DNA from: Pleodorina starrii
Lineage: Eukaryota; Chlorophyta; Chlorophyceae; Chlamydomonadales; Volvocaceae
Assembly: GCA_030267565.1 (NCBI GenBank)
Contig: BRXU01000035.1
Location: forward strand, 899,001-963,000
Reading direction: 5' to 3'
Length of the DNA stretch: 64,000 bases
How positions within the stretch are numbered: position 1 is the first letter of the stretch; each line of letters starts with the position of its first letter. This document shows positions 38,076 to 49,575 of the stretch, in pieces. Made by a program: the position numbers and the translations under genes. The notes below the pieces were generated by a model. The model saw nothing but the letters and a program-made list of their open reading frames with translations, made no database searches and was not told the DNA's origin.

Positions 38076-41000
38076 TCACTCTGGGTCGTCCAGGCCCGGA
38101 CCGTCGTCCTCAACCTCGGGCTCAGCGGCGGCCTCAGCAGCCGCTGGCGGCTGCGGCGGCGCCTCCACAACCGACACCGCCACCTTTGTCGTCCTTGCAA
38201 CCGCTTCCGTCATCGAAACTGTCGTACCAGTCCCGCCGGCGCCGCCATCCCCAGATGCCGCCGCCGCGTCCGCCGGGGACGCTGCCACTGAAGCAAGCGA
38301 CGGCGAAGCCTTCGGCGGCGACGCCGCCGCCAGCGGCTCCGCCGCCGCCGGCGGCGACGCCGCCGCCGGCGACGTGGGGCTGCGGCCTTCCGCAACGGCT
38401 AACGCCGCCGGCGCGGGCGCGCCGCTGACAGCGCCGCCGCTGGGCCCCGCCGCCGCCGCCACCTCCGTCGGTCGCCCTCCACTCACCACCTGCCGGTCCG
38501 TGCCAGCGCCACTGCCGCCGCCGGCCGCGACTTTCGCCGCCGTCGTCGTCGTCGGCGCCGCCGCCGCCGCCGATGCCGAGGCTTTGGTCGCCGCCGCCGT
38601 CGGCTCAGAGAGGACCTGTACCAACGGCCGCGCGCCGCCGCTCTTGCCGCCCTTGCCGGCGCCTGCGGCGGTGGCGCCCGCCGCCGCCGCCGGCGACTTG
38701 ACGTCCCTCTGCTGCTGGCTCCCCGCGCCGCCGCCGGCGGCCGCCCCGTGGTCTCGGAGCACTGTGAGGGCTCCCGCCACGGGGTGATAGGCGTACCACA
38801 CACCCGCCACCCGATCGCGCTCCTTGGGCTGCGGGGTTGGGCGGGTTGGGTGAGAAACCCGGATGGCGCAGCATGTCGGTGCCAGGGCAGCAACACACCC
38901 GCCACGAGTGCTACGATCCCAACTACACTACCGTACCCTACCGTACTGCCCGGGTGCTGCTACGGTACTCATCCGCTCATCCCACAATCTTTAGCAGTCG
39001 ACACCCCCGGCAGCGCCGCTCCCCTCCACACAGCCACCCTTCAGACCGGTCCCCTCCCACAGCGATCGTAATCGATGGCGCTTTGCCCCCCCATTCGCTT
39101 CGCCACGCTTTACTTCGCCCCGCTTCGTTTCGCCCAATGCGCAATTCGCCCCATTTCGCAATTCGCCCCTGGGCTCACCTTGGCCGCCTTCTTGAGCTTG
39201 ATCTGCGCAGAACCAGATCACATCAGATCACATCAGATCAGGTCAGATCAGATCAGCAAGCAGCGGCATTAGCCGCGAGGCCCGGGCGGGAGGGCGGTAC
39301 AGCGTATTCCAGTATTCGTAATGGGCGGATGGGCGGATGGGTGGATGGGGGTTGGGTCGGGTAGGGCCCGCGGTCAAACAAAAAAAGGAAGGAGGATGAG
39401 CAGCGGGGGGCCCTTGGGCTTAGGGTTGGGCTAGGGTTGGGCTAGAGTTGGGCTTAGGGAGTTCGGGTTGGCTCCGGCGCTACGAAAACAGACCGACCCC
39501 CGGGCAGCAGCCCGGCCCGGCGCGCGCGGTAGGCAAGGCAAGACAAGAGTGCCGGGAGGCAGCAGCACCCGCCATGTGTATCGGCTATGGCCTCTACACG
39601 ACCGAACCCCTTAAAACCCAAAAACCGAACTCCACCGCACCCCACGCCTCCCATCCGATCGCACCCCCGCAGCACCACCCCCCTCTCGCATCCCTCTCTC
39701 ATCCCTCTCTCGCCCCCCCTTTTCCCCCCCCCAGCCCCACCCCCACGCCCTCTCTCGCCCCCCCCCAGCCCCAGCCCCAGCCCCCCCCACCTGCAGCACC
39801 AGTCCCTCCACCGCCAGCAGTCCCACCGTCACCCACAACACCGCCGCCCCCTCCCCGCTGTCCCGGGTGGGCAGCTCCGGAAGCTGCAACAGCGCCTCCG
39901 AAACCAGGCTGCCCCAACGAACCACCGCCTGCGGCAGAGGGAGGTAGGAGATAAGAGGTAGGAGGTAAGAGGTATGGACACAAGAGAGAGGCAGCGGCAG
40001 CGGAGGCAGCGGCAGAGACACGGAGACACGTGGACACGCAGGCAGAGGCGGAGGGGGAAGGCGCGATGGGGGGTCGGGGATGGAAGCGGGCGGAGAGGCG
40101 GCGGCGACGGCGGCAGCATAAGGCATCAGATTATCATCAGCAGCAGCAGCAGTGATAAGCGGTGAGGATGTGTCGTTTCGTTGCGACAATTGAGCCATCA
40201 GCGATATGTGCCAGAGCGTTGATCGAAATGCGAATAGCGGGGGGCGAGGGGTTGGTTGTGGACCCGGGCCCGGCTCGATGGGACCTCCCTCAGCTCCTCC
40301 TCACCAGCTCACATAGGCTGTGGCCTTGCGCGTTATCCCTTACCCGTGTGCACCCAACTTTCCCCTTCCCCCGCCTCATTACCCTGCTTCCCCCAACACC
40401 CGTCCTTTCACTGCGTTATCTTCTTTTTACCCCTCCCCCTAACACACATAAGCACACACATGCCGCTCCCGCCCTCGCTCTCGCCTTTCCGTTGGCCGGC
40501 AACGGTCGCGTGCTGTCAACGTCCAACGGCCGCAACCGATACCGCAGGCCGTGCACCGCCGCCACAACAGCACCGCCGCCGCCGCCGCCGCTGGTTCCCG
40601 CCGCCGCCGCCGCCGCCGCTCCGGCGTTCGCCGCCGCCACCTCCACCGGCTCTGGCGGCCGCGAGTCGTCCACCTCCATTGAAAAGTCGTACCAGGATTC
40701 GTACACGCCGCTGTCGTGAACCTACAGCGAAACCAAACGGCCAACCAACCAACTTCAAAAATCGAGCCAGGGCGATGCGGGGTTGGGCTCGTGAACACAA
40801 CTACTGTGCGTTTTTACATCACGACCATCGCCGCCCTAAAACCCTAAAACCAAAAAGATGGAGCGTCGAGGGCCTTCTAGAGCGGCATTAATCAAGAGCC
40901 TCCCTCCCCTCACCCTTAGGGAGGCGAGGGGAGGGGAGCGGAGGGAAGGGGAGGGGAGGCTGCGGCATCGTTTTTATCTTTCCCTCCCTCCCCAGGGAAC

Positions 41001-43087
41001 AGCAGAAACGGCCCCTGCCGTACCTTCCGCCAGGTGCTGATCTTGACGGGCGGCGGCGGCTCGGCGGCGCCGCCGGCGGCGCCGTCGGCGGCCTGGCCTG
41101 CCGCCGCCGCCGCCGCCGCCGCTGGCTCCGGTTCCAGCTCACACAGGAAGTCCAGGTGCTGCGAATGACCCGCGGGTCGTCGTAGAGGAGCAAAGTAGTA
41201 GTAGTAGGGTCAGTGTCGTAGAGGAGCGAAGGGACGATGACACGGGAGAGGATTCGTATATGTGCAATGCGAAGAGGGCACGGAGGGGAGGTTGATGAGA
41301 AGAAGAATTAGGACCCGCAGGGAAGTCGACCGGAGCGAACATCGGCGACATTGGCGAAACCCCCCCCAACACACACACGCACACACACACGCACCCCCCC
41401 ACACACACACATACCTTGACCATGGCCTCCATCCGCTCCCGCGCCATCCTCGCCGCCGCCCGCCCAAAGTGCTCCTCCCGCGCCCGCTCCGCCACCGCCC
41501 GCCAGTCGCGGCCGCGCAGTATGGAGTCCCGAACCACGGGGACAGCCTCCAGAATCAGCGCCGCGGACTTGCCGGCGCCGCTCTGTCACGTGTGGGTATG
41601 GGTGCGGGTGTATGGGTGGGGGTTTTAGGGTTTTAGGGTATGGGAGGGATGCGGGTGCGGGTGCGTCGGGACATGAAGGCAAACGGAAGCAGGTGGGCGA
41701 CCACCGGGGTGCGGACCGGAATGATTGAATGAATGAATGGGTTAATGAGTTGAATGATTGAATGAGTTACCGGTAATGAATGCACAACAAGGTGGGAGGG
41801 CCACTTGGTTTTGGTTTTGATGGAGGAGGAAACCAGAAGAGAAGAGAAGAGAGGCTGGGACAGCATTCGCAAGCGTGCAAGGGGACCCCCGGTGGTAGGG
41901 AGGGGAGGGGGTTAGGGAGGGAACGGGACTTTTTCCCCCTCTCTCCCTCTCCCTCCCTCTCTCTTTCTCTCCTCCCCTGTTTGCCTAGCTCGCCTCGCTC
42001 CTCTCCCTCCGCTACGGGTCGTACGGCATATTTCTGTTTCCCTCGCTCCTCCCTCTCCGCCCCCTCCCTCCGCCCCTCCGTGCCCCCCGCCCCAGACTCC
42101 GCCCCTCTCCCCGCCCATGCGCCCGCCACCTCCTCCTTCCCTCTCTTCGCCCCCCCCCTTCCGCCCCTCCCTCCGCCCCTCCTCTCTCCGCCCCCCCCTC
42201 CCTCCGCCCCCCCTCCGCCCCTCTCTCCGCTCACCGGGTCGGGCAGCACCCCCAGTGCCAGCTCGTCCAACACTCGCTGCAGGTCCTTGAGCACAGGAAG
42301 CTGCGACCGGGGGGGGGGGGGTGTGGGTGCGGGAGGTGTGGGTGTGGGTGTGGGTGTGAGGTGGGTGTGGGCGAGCAGGGGTGCGGACGCGAGTGGGGGG
42401 TGGGGAGCGGTAGAGAGAGTGCAGGACCGTCACCAGTGCGGCCAATAAGCTGACTCAGGCTTGACAGACGGGGTGGGCGGATGGAGAGAGATGGGTTGAG
42501 CGATAAGGAGGAGGGGGAGATGGGGCGGAGGGCTTAGGGTTCGTCGCGCCGGTTCGTGCGTGCGTGCGTGCGTGCGTGCAACCATGAATCTCTCCTTCGT
42601 TCTGTTTCGTCCCCACCCACCCCTGCACCCCCAAAGACCCCTGCACCCCAAGCTTCCCCCCCTATACGGGGGGGAAGGTGCCTATACGTGGATAACCCCC
42701 CCTCCCGCCGCCACCGCCCGCCCCCGCCTCCCCCCCCCCGACCTGGTCAAACATGAGTTCGTTGAGGTGCCTCTTGAGCCCCAGGATGCGCTCCCGCCGG
42801 AACTCGTCCATGCCGTACTTTGCACGACAGCGGGGCTCCACGAGCAAGTTGGTGACTGCCAGCCACACCTGTGGGGGAGGGCCGGGGAGGGGAGGGGGAG
42901 GGGAGGGGAGGGGGGGTATATGCTCTTTTATATAACAAAGAGACACTGCGGACGTTGTTGACCGATCTGCTGCGGGCGATAGGGGGGGCCCAGGGGGGCC
43001 GGTCCGGGGTTGGAGGCCGGAGGTTGGCATGGGGTTCGGGTGCGGTGAAGTGGGCGCCTTGCAGCTTGGCCGGGAGCGTGTGGCCCC

Positions 43088-43123
<36 letters not shown>

Positions 43124-46100
43124 GCTCCCGAGCCTCCCCCCGGCGGTGCGGACCTCCCCCCAGCTGCCCCACGTGTCGCTTGTCCCCAATTTCGTCACCA
43201 TTTCGTGCACCATCAGGGCGGGGCTGGTGGTGGAAGCTGGGGGGTTGTGAGGCCGGTGGGGGGCTGCCAAGACACCCACACCGCCACTCCACCCACGCAC
43301 CCACCCAGCCAGCCCGCCCCAAGCCCGTCCCAAGCCCGCCCCACTCGCCCACCCCCCCTCTCCCCCCTTCTTCCCCCCCCTCTCCCCCCAACCCACCTGG
43401 CCGTCCGTCTGCGTGATCTTGAGTCGGTCTGCGGGGGGCACCGCCACCCACCGGTTGCCCCACCACTTCTCCAACACCGGTCGCCCTCTCCCTCCCCCTG
43501 CCCCCGGCGGCACTAGGGTGCGGACCCAGGGCGGTCTGTCCAGCAGCGGCAGCAGGGCCATGAGCGTGTCGTTTGTGGACACCACGCGGCTGAGGGCGCC
43601 CATGGCCATGCGGGGGAGCGAGTCGGTGATGTAGCTGTGGGGGGGGGAGGAGGAGGGGGCGAGTGAGAGAGGGGGCGAGTGAGGGTGGAGAAGGGGGGAG
43701 GGGGAGGGGAGGGGGCGAGTGAATGTGGGAGGGAGGGTGGAGGGGGGGAGGGGGCGGTAAGGAAGTCAAATTGGAGGAGGCAAGCAGAGTGGCTGGCTGG
43801 CAGGGAAGTGGGAGTCGGAATCGGAAGCGGTAAAGAAAAAGGAAAAGCATCGGCGGGGCGGGGGGGAGGGGGCGGGGTGACGGAGGAGGGTAGGGTGGGG
43901 CTGGGTGGGGCCCACTCGGGTCCACCAGTACCAGTAGCAGGTCAGCATGGTCTCGCAGGGTAGGACAGGGCAGGGCAGGGCGGGGTAGGGAAGGGGCAGA
44001 GAAGGGCAGTCCAAAAGGCCAATCTGGAAAGGGTAGGGCAGGACGGCGCCACGCTCGACCCCCCCCCCGCCCCCATGTGTGCGTGCTCCTCCGCCTCCCT
44101 CCCTCCCCTTGTTCCCTCCCCGTGCCCCCCCCCCTTTACACACGCACCCCCTAAACCCACCGCAATATGGTCAGGCTGCACATCATGACACTGAACTCCA
44201 CCTCCCGCCGCTTCTCTTCCTGCTCGTCCAACCGGCTCATGTGCAGAAGCTCCTCAGCGCCCCGCTCTGAGGAAGGAGCCCGGCGCACGGGGGCAAAGAA
44301 GGGGCGGTCACAGGAGGAGCGGGCAAAGGAGGAGCGGGCAAAGGAGGGGCGGGCAAAGGAGGGGCGGTCACAGGAGGAGCGGGCAAAGGAGGGGCGGTCA
44401 CAGGAGGAGCGGGCAAAGGAGGAGCGGGCAAAGGAGGGGCGGTCACAGGAGGAGCGGGCAAAGGAGGGGCGGTCACAGGAGGAGCGGGCAAAGGAGGAGC
44501 GGGCAAAGGAGGGGCGGTCACAGGAGGAGCGGGCAAAGGAGGGGCGGTCACAGGAGGAGCGGGCAAAGGAGGGGCGGTCACAGGAGGAGCGGGCATAGGA
44601 GGGGAGGAGGGGGGTAACAAAGAACACCGGCAAGGGACACACGGCAAGGGACACACGGGGGGGAGGGAAAAAGGAAAGCGGGGCGACAAGGGAGGGAAGG
44701 GGAGGGGAGGGAGGGGAGGGCAGGCGAGCGTGCTGGACGTTTTCGTGGCGATGCGCATCCCTCCCGGCAGTGGTATGCCCAGGTTATGCTTCTCTCCCCC
44801 ACGAGAGGGGAGGCGGAGCCCCCCTCCCTCCCAGCCTCCCAGCCTCCCAGCCTCCCTCCCTCCGCTGCGGTCTCTTCTTTATCACGTCCCTTCCTTCCTC
44901 CACATCCACATCCACCGCCCCTCCCTCCCCCTCCCCCACCCCACCGCCCCTTCCTCTCCCTCCCCCTCCTCCCCCCCCCCTCCCTCCCCCTCCTCCCCAC
45001 CTCCCTCCCCCTCCCTCCCTCTCCTCCCTCTCCCTCCCTCCCTCTCCTCCCCCTCCCCCCCCCTCCCACCTCCCCGCCCCCACCCCTGTGCTCCGCCAGC
45101 TTGTGTCCCTCCGCATTGAGCCCCGTCAGCTTCCGATAGCACCAGTCCGCCAGCTCCACCGAGTAGTCCTCAGATAGAGACTCGGCGGCGTGGGAGTGGA
45201 AAAGAGCCACCTGCGGGGGGAGGAGGGAGGAGGAGGAGGGGGAGACACACGCACAGGCACTCATCCATCCATCGACCGACCGAGTGACCGAATGAATGAA
45301 GAAGTAACTGAGGGGCCGACCGACCGACCGACCGACCCGTGGGTCATGGAGCCGACCGACCGACCGACCCGTGGGTCATAGAGCCGACGTGACCGAATGA
45401 ATGAATGAATAAGTTTCTGAGGGGCCAACCGACCGACACTGACTCGTCACTGACTCGTCGTTCCACACACATTGCAGCTCTGCAGCCTCCACCACCACCG
45501 TCCCGGCCCCCCCACCCCACCCCCCTACCCCCCGCACCTGCAGCAGGTTTGCGACTGTGACCTCGTGGTATATGAGCAGGTAGGTGGTGACGCTGTCCAC
45601 CTGGTCCGCCAGGTGGGCGGACAGCAGCGGGTACACGAACTGCTTCCAGGCCTCAATCAGCAGCATATCGTGGACCAACAACTGGTGGGGGGGAGGAGGG
45701 GGTTGAGAGGGGGAGGAGGGGGAGGAGGGAGGGTGGGAGGGGGAGGGAGGAAGGTAGAGGGGCAGGGGGGGAGGATGAAGAGCGCGATGCGACGTTAGTA
45801 CGGATTGGGGATGAGGGGGAAGGAGGGGGGAGAAGGGAAAGGGGGAGGTATGGTCGTTTCTGCTCTAAAAAAAGGAGGAGGAAGGGACACGATAAATCAC
45901 ATGCGCGTGCGTGTCCCCCCCCCCCCACACACACACACACGCCGCATGCAGGCAGGCCACGCTGTCCCCGTGCTCCAACCCAACCCAACCCTACCCTGCT
46001 TCCCTCGCTCCGCCGGGGTCCCCTTCCCCCCTCCCCCTTCCCCTTCCCTGGGCCTGTGGACTCGCTGGCAGTCAACTCCGCAGCACCATCACTGCGGTTG

Positions 46101-47478
46101 CGCCTTTATGTCCCCCTCCAAACCCTTTCCATTCTGCCACCTTCACGCCAAAATCTCCGCGACATGCAAGTCGCGCCCCCAGGCCAGCCCAGCCCAGCCC
46201 CGCCTCCTCCAACTCCCAACCGCCAACTCCCTAACGGACGTCAACGAACTCACGTGCAGCTTGTCCAGCGACACCAACAGCTCCACAACGAACTCATCGG
46301 AGTGGGTCTGAGCGTTGTAGTGCGCCTTTGGGGGGGAGGGAGGGATGGAGGGTGGGAGGGATGGAGGGTGGTTGGGACAGGATCGCTTGAAAGCGGGGGG
46401 GGGGGGAAAGGTTGTGGGTGGGTGGGCGGGCGGGCATGCGGGTGGAAGGAATAATAGAAATGCGAGCTGCAGCGATTGGATCAAAGGCGAACGTTGTCCA
46501 ACGAAACCAGAGGCGCGAGTGGACAGGAGGTGGAGCTGAGTACCAGTACCGCTCCCTCCTCTCTCCTTCCTCTCTCTCTCCCGGTTCGCCGTCACGGTCT
46601 GCTTGGCCGCAGTCCTTTGTTTTCTTAATTTCATGTGGAAGCCATGCAGGACCCAGTGTCAGCCGACGGAGCGGCATCCCCCGGGCCCGTTCGCTGACGC
46701 CGTCTCCGTCCCTTCGCTGCGGTATCTTCTTTTTTACCCCCTGCTCTCAACAGTCAAGTGGGGGGGAGACCGCCTGGCAGGGCGTCGAACGGGCTGGAAG
46801 GCTGTTGTGCGCCCCACCGCTGCTGCACCTGCTGCTGCTGCGGACTGCTCCTCGCTCCTCGGTCCTCGGTCGGGGGCCCAATGCGCCCCGCTCCTGGCCC
46901 CGCTCCTAGCCAACCACTCACAACTGCCACCCGAACCACCCCGACCCAGATCACCCCGCTCCAAATCACCCCGCCGGCAAAGTTGAAAGCTCATTACCTG
47001 CAGGTTTAGGCGCTCGATCCAATCGTGCTGCGCGTGCCATTTCGGGCCGCCAACCTGCTCAAGGAGAGGGGGTTGGGTGCGAGAGGCTGGGCAGAGGCAG
47101 GGCGTGCCGCCAGACGCACGACACATGCCATTCGAACGTTCCACGGTTGGAAGTTGGTACGAGGCACTGCACGCGCGTCCCCGCGGTGTTTCGTTACACC
47201 CCAACAACTTCACGTCTGGACAGTATCCTCCAAAGGGGCTTTGCGTAGAAGGGGTCCGGCGTCCACGGCACTCACCTCTTCAATGGTCAGCGGGGCAAGT
47301 TGGCCAATGATTTGCTCCGCTTCCGGTGCACTTAGCAGGGCCTGGATAGAGATATGTGAACCGGCATTCAGGAACCAGCCGCGAAAACTCTGTAAAAGGT
47401 CCCTCGGGACGCTACCTGTGCAACTCCGCCTCCTTGCGCCTGCTGACCCCTTTGCAGCAGTTGTTCTATTGTGTCCAT
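38076..47478 (-). CDS. ZMYND10: ZMYND10-type axonemal dynein assembly factor lacking the MYND finger
   Basis: Cytoplasmic factor for pre-assembly of ciliary dynein arms. Sixteen exons: 47478-47416, 47341-47276, 47054-46998, 46325-46254, 45681-45538, 45210-45084, 44266-44161, 43634-43397, 42868-42743, 42300-42235, 41582-41415, 41158-41024, 40721-40485, 39928-39791, 39202-39179, 38828-38076. Phases agree, giving 839 residues. Residues 1-411 follow the family order: WIERLNLQ, LLIEAWKQFVYPLL, IYHEVTVANLL, LADWCYRKLTGL, MCSLTILRYITDSLPRM, LSRVVSTNDT, WVAVPPADRLKITQTDGQVW, LKDLQRVLDELAL, LILEAVPVV. Where animal proteins have a C-terminal Cys-rich MYND finger, this gene continues with KISTWRKVHDSGVYESWYDF, about 130 further unassigned residues, and an Ala/Pro/Ser tail. 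No CxxC series is visible. Exon 15 is only 24 nt; the intron after exon 13 has a GC donor. Confidence 0.83.
40834..40855 (-). repeat. Short telomere-like CCCTAAAA units in a ZMYND10 intron
   Basis: Two copies of CCCTAAAA in tandem. A TTTTAGGG pair in the opposite orientation is near 41622-41638 in a neighbouring intron. Confidence 0.6.
42915..42960 (+). repeat. Dispersed repeat family C copy in a ZMYND10 intron
   Basis: TATATGCTCTTTTATATAAC followed by an AAAGAGACACT stretch aligns with the copy at 56160-56192 (GATATGCTCCTTTATAAAAT then AATGAGTCACT). Confidence 0.55.
44296..44597 (-). repeat. Higher-order 15/30-bp tandem array in a ZMYND10 intron
   Basis: Two related 15-mers (GAGCGGGCAAAGGAG and GGGCGGTCACAGGAG) alternate in irregular order, mostly as 30-bp pairs with extra single 15-mers. 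The array ends about 30 bp from the acceptor of exon 7. It is intronic because the exon 6 and exon 7 phases join only across it. Confidence 0.92.
46682..46742 (-). repeat. Dispersed repeat family A copy
   Basis: An inverted copy: GCGGTATCTTCTTTTTTACC preceded by the complement of the GACGGCGTTAGCGAACGG-type tail. It lies in the intron between exons 3 and 4 of the ZMYND10 homologue. Confidence 0.75.
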
Positions 47479-47816
47479 AGTGTTTTTAACCTAATAATTT
47501 GCCCTTCTTGCGGGTTGAGACGCTATACATGAACTTCGACACTGGTTCGCGTGATCCAGCCCATTACGATGTAACAATGAGGCGCAAGCAACATCTAGGG
47601 AGCAATTTGTGGTGCAGAGCAAGAACACAGCGCAGTTGGGCGCTGAACTTCCGTGCTGGTCTGCTGGATTTGACTTCGTACATACGGCTTTTGCATAGAG
47701 CGGTCCCAACGTTTGTTTGATGGTCCACCTCGCTGTTGTTTTAAAAGGGTCACTGATATGCAGCCCTAGCGACTAGCTTGGGGGCTCTGGACAGTCCGCG
47801 GCAGTCAGCAGCTGCC

Positions 47817-48398
47817 ATGGCGAACGACGGCGCTCCCGCTTCGCACGTGTATGGACATCGGAACTGTGGCGGAGAGCATCGTATCCTTTCACCGCGCAAT
47901 GACATGCTGTTCAAAACACGCCTGACCAACAAGGCGGTGGCGCAGCGAGTCAGCAGCCTGGTCTCGGGCCCGTTCGTAACCGTCCAGCAGCCTTGCTGCC
48001 CAACATCTTTGCGACAAAGTGAAGGGAGCCGGGGGCAATGCGGCACCTGGCGCTGTGCGAGTGGATCCAGATCGCGACGCTTTGACAGCGGTCACCTGCC
48101 CAACCTGCCCAAGTGGCCGCCGAGGTTGCGGGGGGCCCCGAATCCTCCTGGTCAAAACCGAGCTTCTCGAACTCAAGCGCTCTCTGAACCTGGCGCGCAC
48201 CTGGAGATGTGCCAGTGGCTCCTGCACATGAGCTGCCCGTGGGGTGTGATGCGCTCTGTGCGGCCGCCCGCATCGCGGCGGGCACACCAGTGGACTTGCA
48301 CACCGCCCGCGGCGGGCACACCAGTCCGTGTGCGAATGGGGCGCCTGCTGGTGCGAATGGTACCTCAGCGCCTGCTGGCACAACTGGGGATAATATAA
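47817..48398 (+). CDS. Unidentified open frame, possible small gene
   Basis: A 193-codon open frame begins at an ATG in good context (GCTGCCATGG). Its first 60 residues (including GHRNCGGEHRILSPRNDM and LTNKAVAQRVSSLVSG) have mixed composition. The second half is Arg/Pro/Cys-rich with three frames open at once, so the real gene, if any, may be spliced differently or be a pseudogene. I recognise no domain. The position, 340 bp from the divergent ZMYND10 start, fits a real promoter-proximal exon but does not prove it. Confidence 0.25.
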   Translation: MANDGAPASHVYGHRNCGGEHRILSPRNDMLFKTRLTNKAVAQRVSSLVSGPFVTVQQPCCPTSLRQSEGSRGQCGTWRCASGSRSRRFDSGHLPNLPKWPPRLRGAPNPPGQNRASRTQALSEPGAHLEMCQWLLHMSCPWGVMRSVRPPASRRAHQWTCTPPAAGTPVRVRMGRLLVRMVPQRLLAQLGII

Positions 48399-48420
48399 AA
48401 AGATACCGCAGCGGAGTGAC
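48388..48420 (+). repeat. Dispersed repeat family A fragment
   Basis: AAAAAGATACCGCAGCGGAG is preserved, and the tail is diverged (GTGACGCAGGCGACC). It overlaps the end of the uncertain open frame at 47817-48398. Confidence 0.6.
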
Positions 48421-49575
48421 GCAGGCGACCGAGAACACATGCGGGGATCACTGATCTGGATTGTCAGTATGGTGTTTGCCCCGCGGTGGGGGGGCCGTAG
48501 GGGGCTTATGGACTCACTGGCTGATCCTGATCCTGATCCTGCAGCGCCCTGCCGGAAGACACCACACATACACATACACACACACACACGTGGGGCTAAC
48601 CCACTTAGCCAGCCGAGAGGTTTCGGCCGCACCGACCCGGACCGGTGTCGCCTTGACCCTTGTCGCCATGGCTGGGGGCAAGATCCTCAGGGCGGCGGCC
48701 GGCAGCGTGACGCCCCGCCGGACACGGGCGGGCCAAGTGGCTGCTGCTGCCGCTGCACTTTCGCTGCCACCGCTGCTGGAGACGAGTAGAGGGGAATCCT
48801 CCTAGATCCAGCGCGTTACGATTCGGCTTCGTTACATTACAACAGGGGGCCGGAGGACGTGAGGAGTGAGGACAGACACAACACCCGGGAGGTTGCACCA
48901 GTTTACCAAGCGGGCGGACATGTTGCCAGATGTTGCGACTTGCGAGCGCGGCGGAAACGCATCCAGGGCGAAACCCGATCCACGACGAGCGACGAACGCT
49001 CTGGACGCTACTGGACAAATAAACGTGGACGCTGCAAACTCAAAAGCTGGAACGGACACCCCAGCTGGGATGGACAGCAGCCAGGGGTGCCCACCCGGTC
49101 TGCCCGCAGTCAGACTCCTCAGCGACGCCGCCACTGCCGCGGCCGACCCGGTATGCCATCAGGCGTCGCCCATGCCGTGCGCGCGTATGTGCGTGTGTGT
49201 GTGCGCATGTGTGTATGTGTCAGTCGGATGCGAATGTCAGTCGGGGGCTACCGGTATCCATACGTACCCATACCCTGTGTGCGCCTCCGACGGCCCAACA
49301 TGAAACTGGGGGCGAGCTGTGGTCGCGCGGTCGGCGTCATCGCGAATTCGCAATCATATGCATGACGGCGGAGTGTGCGGCTGTGTGTGCAACGGTCAGG
49401 ATGCGACACTTACAAGTGGGACGGTTCGACCTGACGGTTTCAGTCGTTAGGACCGTTGGCTTCGATGCTGACAAAGGGCTCAGCCAAGCATATGCGCGCC
49501 CAGCGACTGCATTGCACACATACTACTAAACTGTGCGATGCGCCATTATTTAGTATAGCGCAGGACGCAAAAGCC

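Larger units (their letters stand above)
47479..49575. other. Intergenic region between ZMYND10 and the aminotransferase gene
   Basis: Holds the ZMYND10 promoter on the left and the aminotransferase promoter on the right. It contains one open frame that may be a gene (47817-48398), a stretch 48866-49150 that could be an exon (open frame ending AAADP before a GT donor at 49150), a family A fragment near 48393, and GT/CA repeats. Confidence 0.45.

Noticed and set aside
41560..41582. GAGKS in ZMYND10 exon 11 as a nucleotide-binding P-loop
   Set aside because: The full GxxxxGK[ST] spacing is absent and the family is not an NTPase.
22296..44597. Tandem arrays considered as CRISPR-like
   Set aside because: Units are head-to-tail without unique spacers and lie in introns of a eukaryotic genome.
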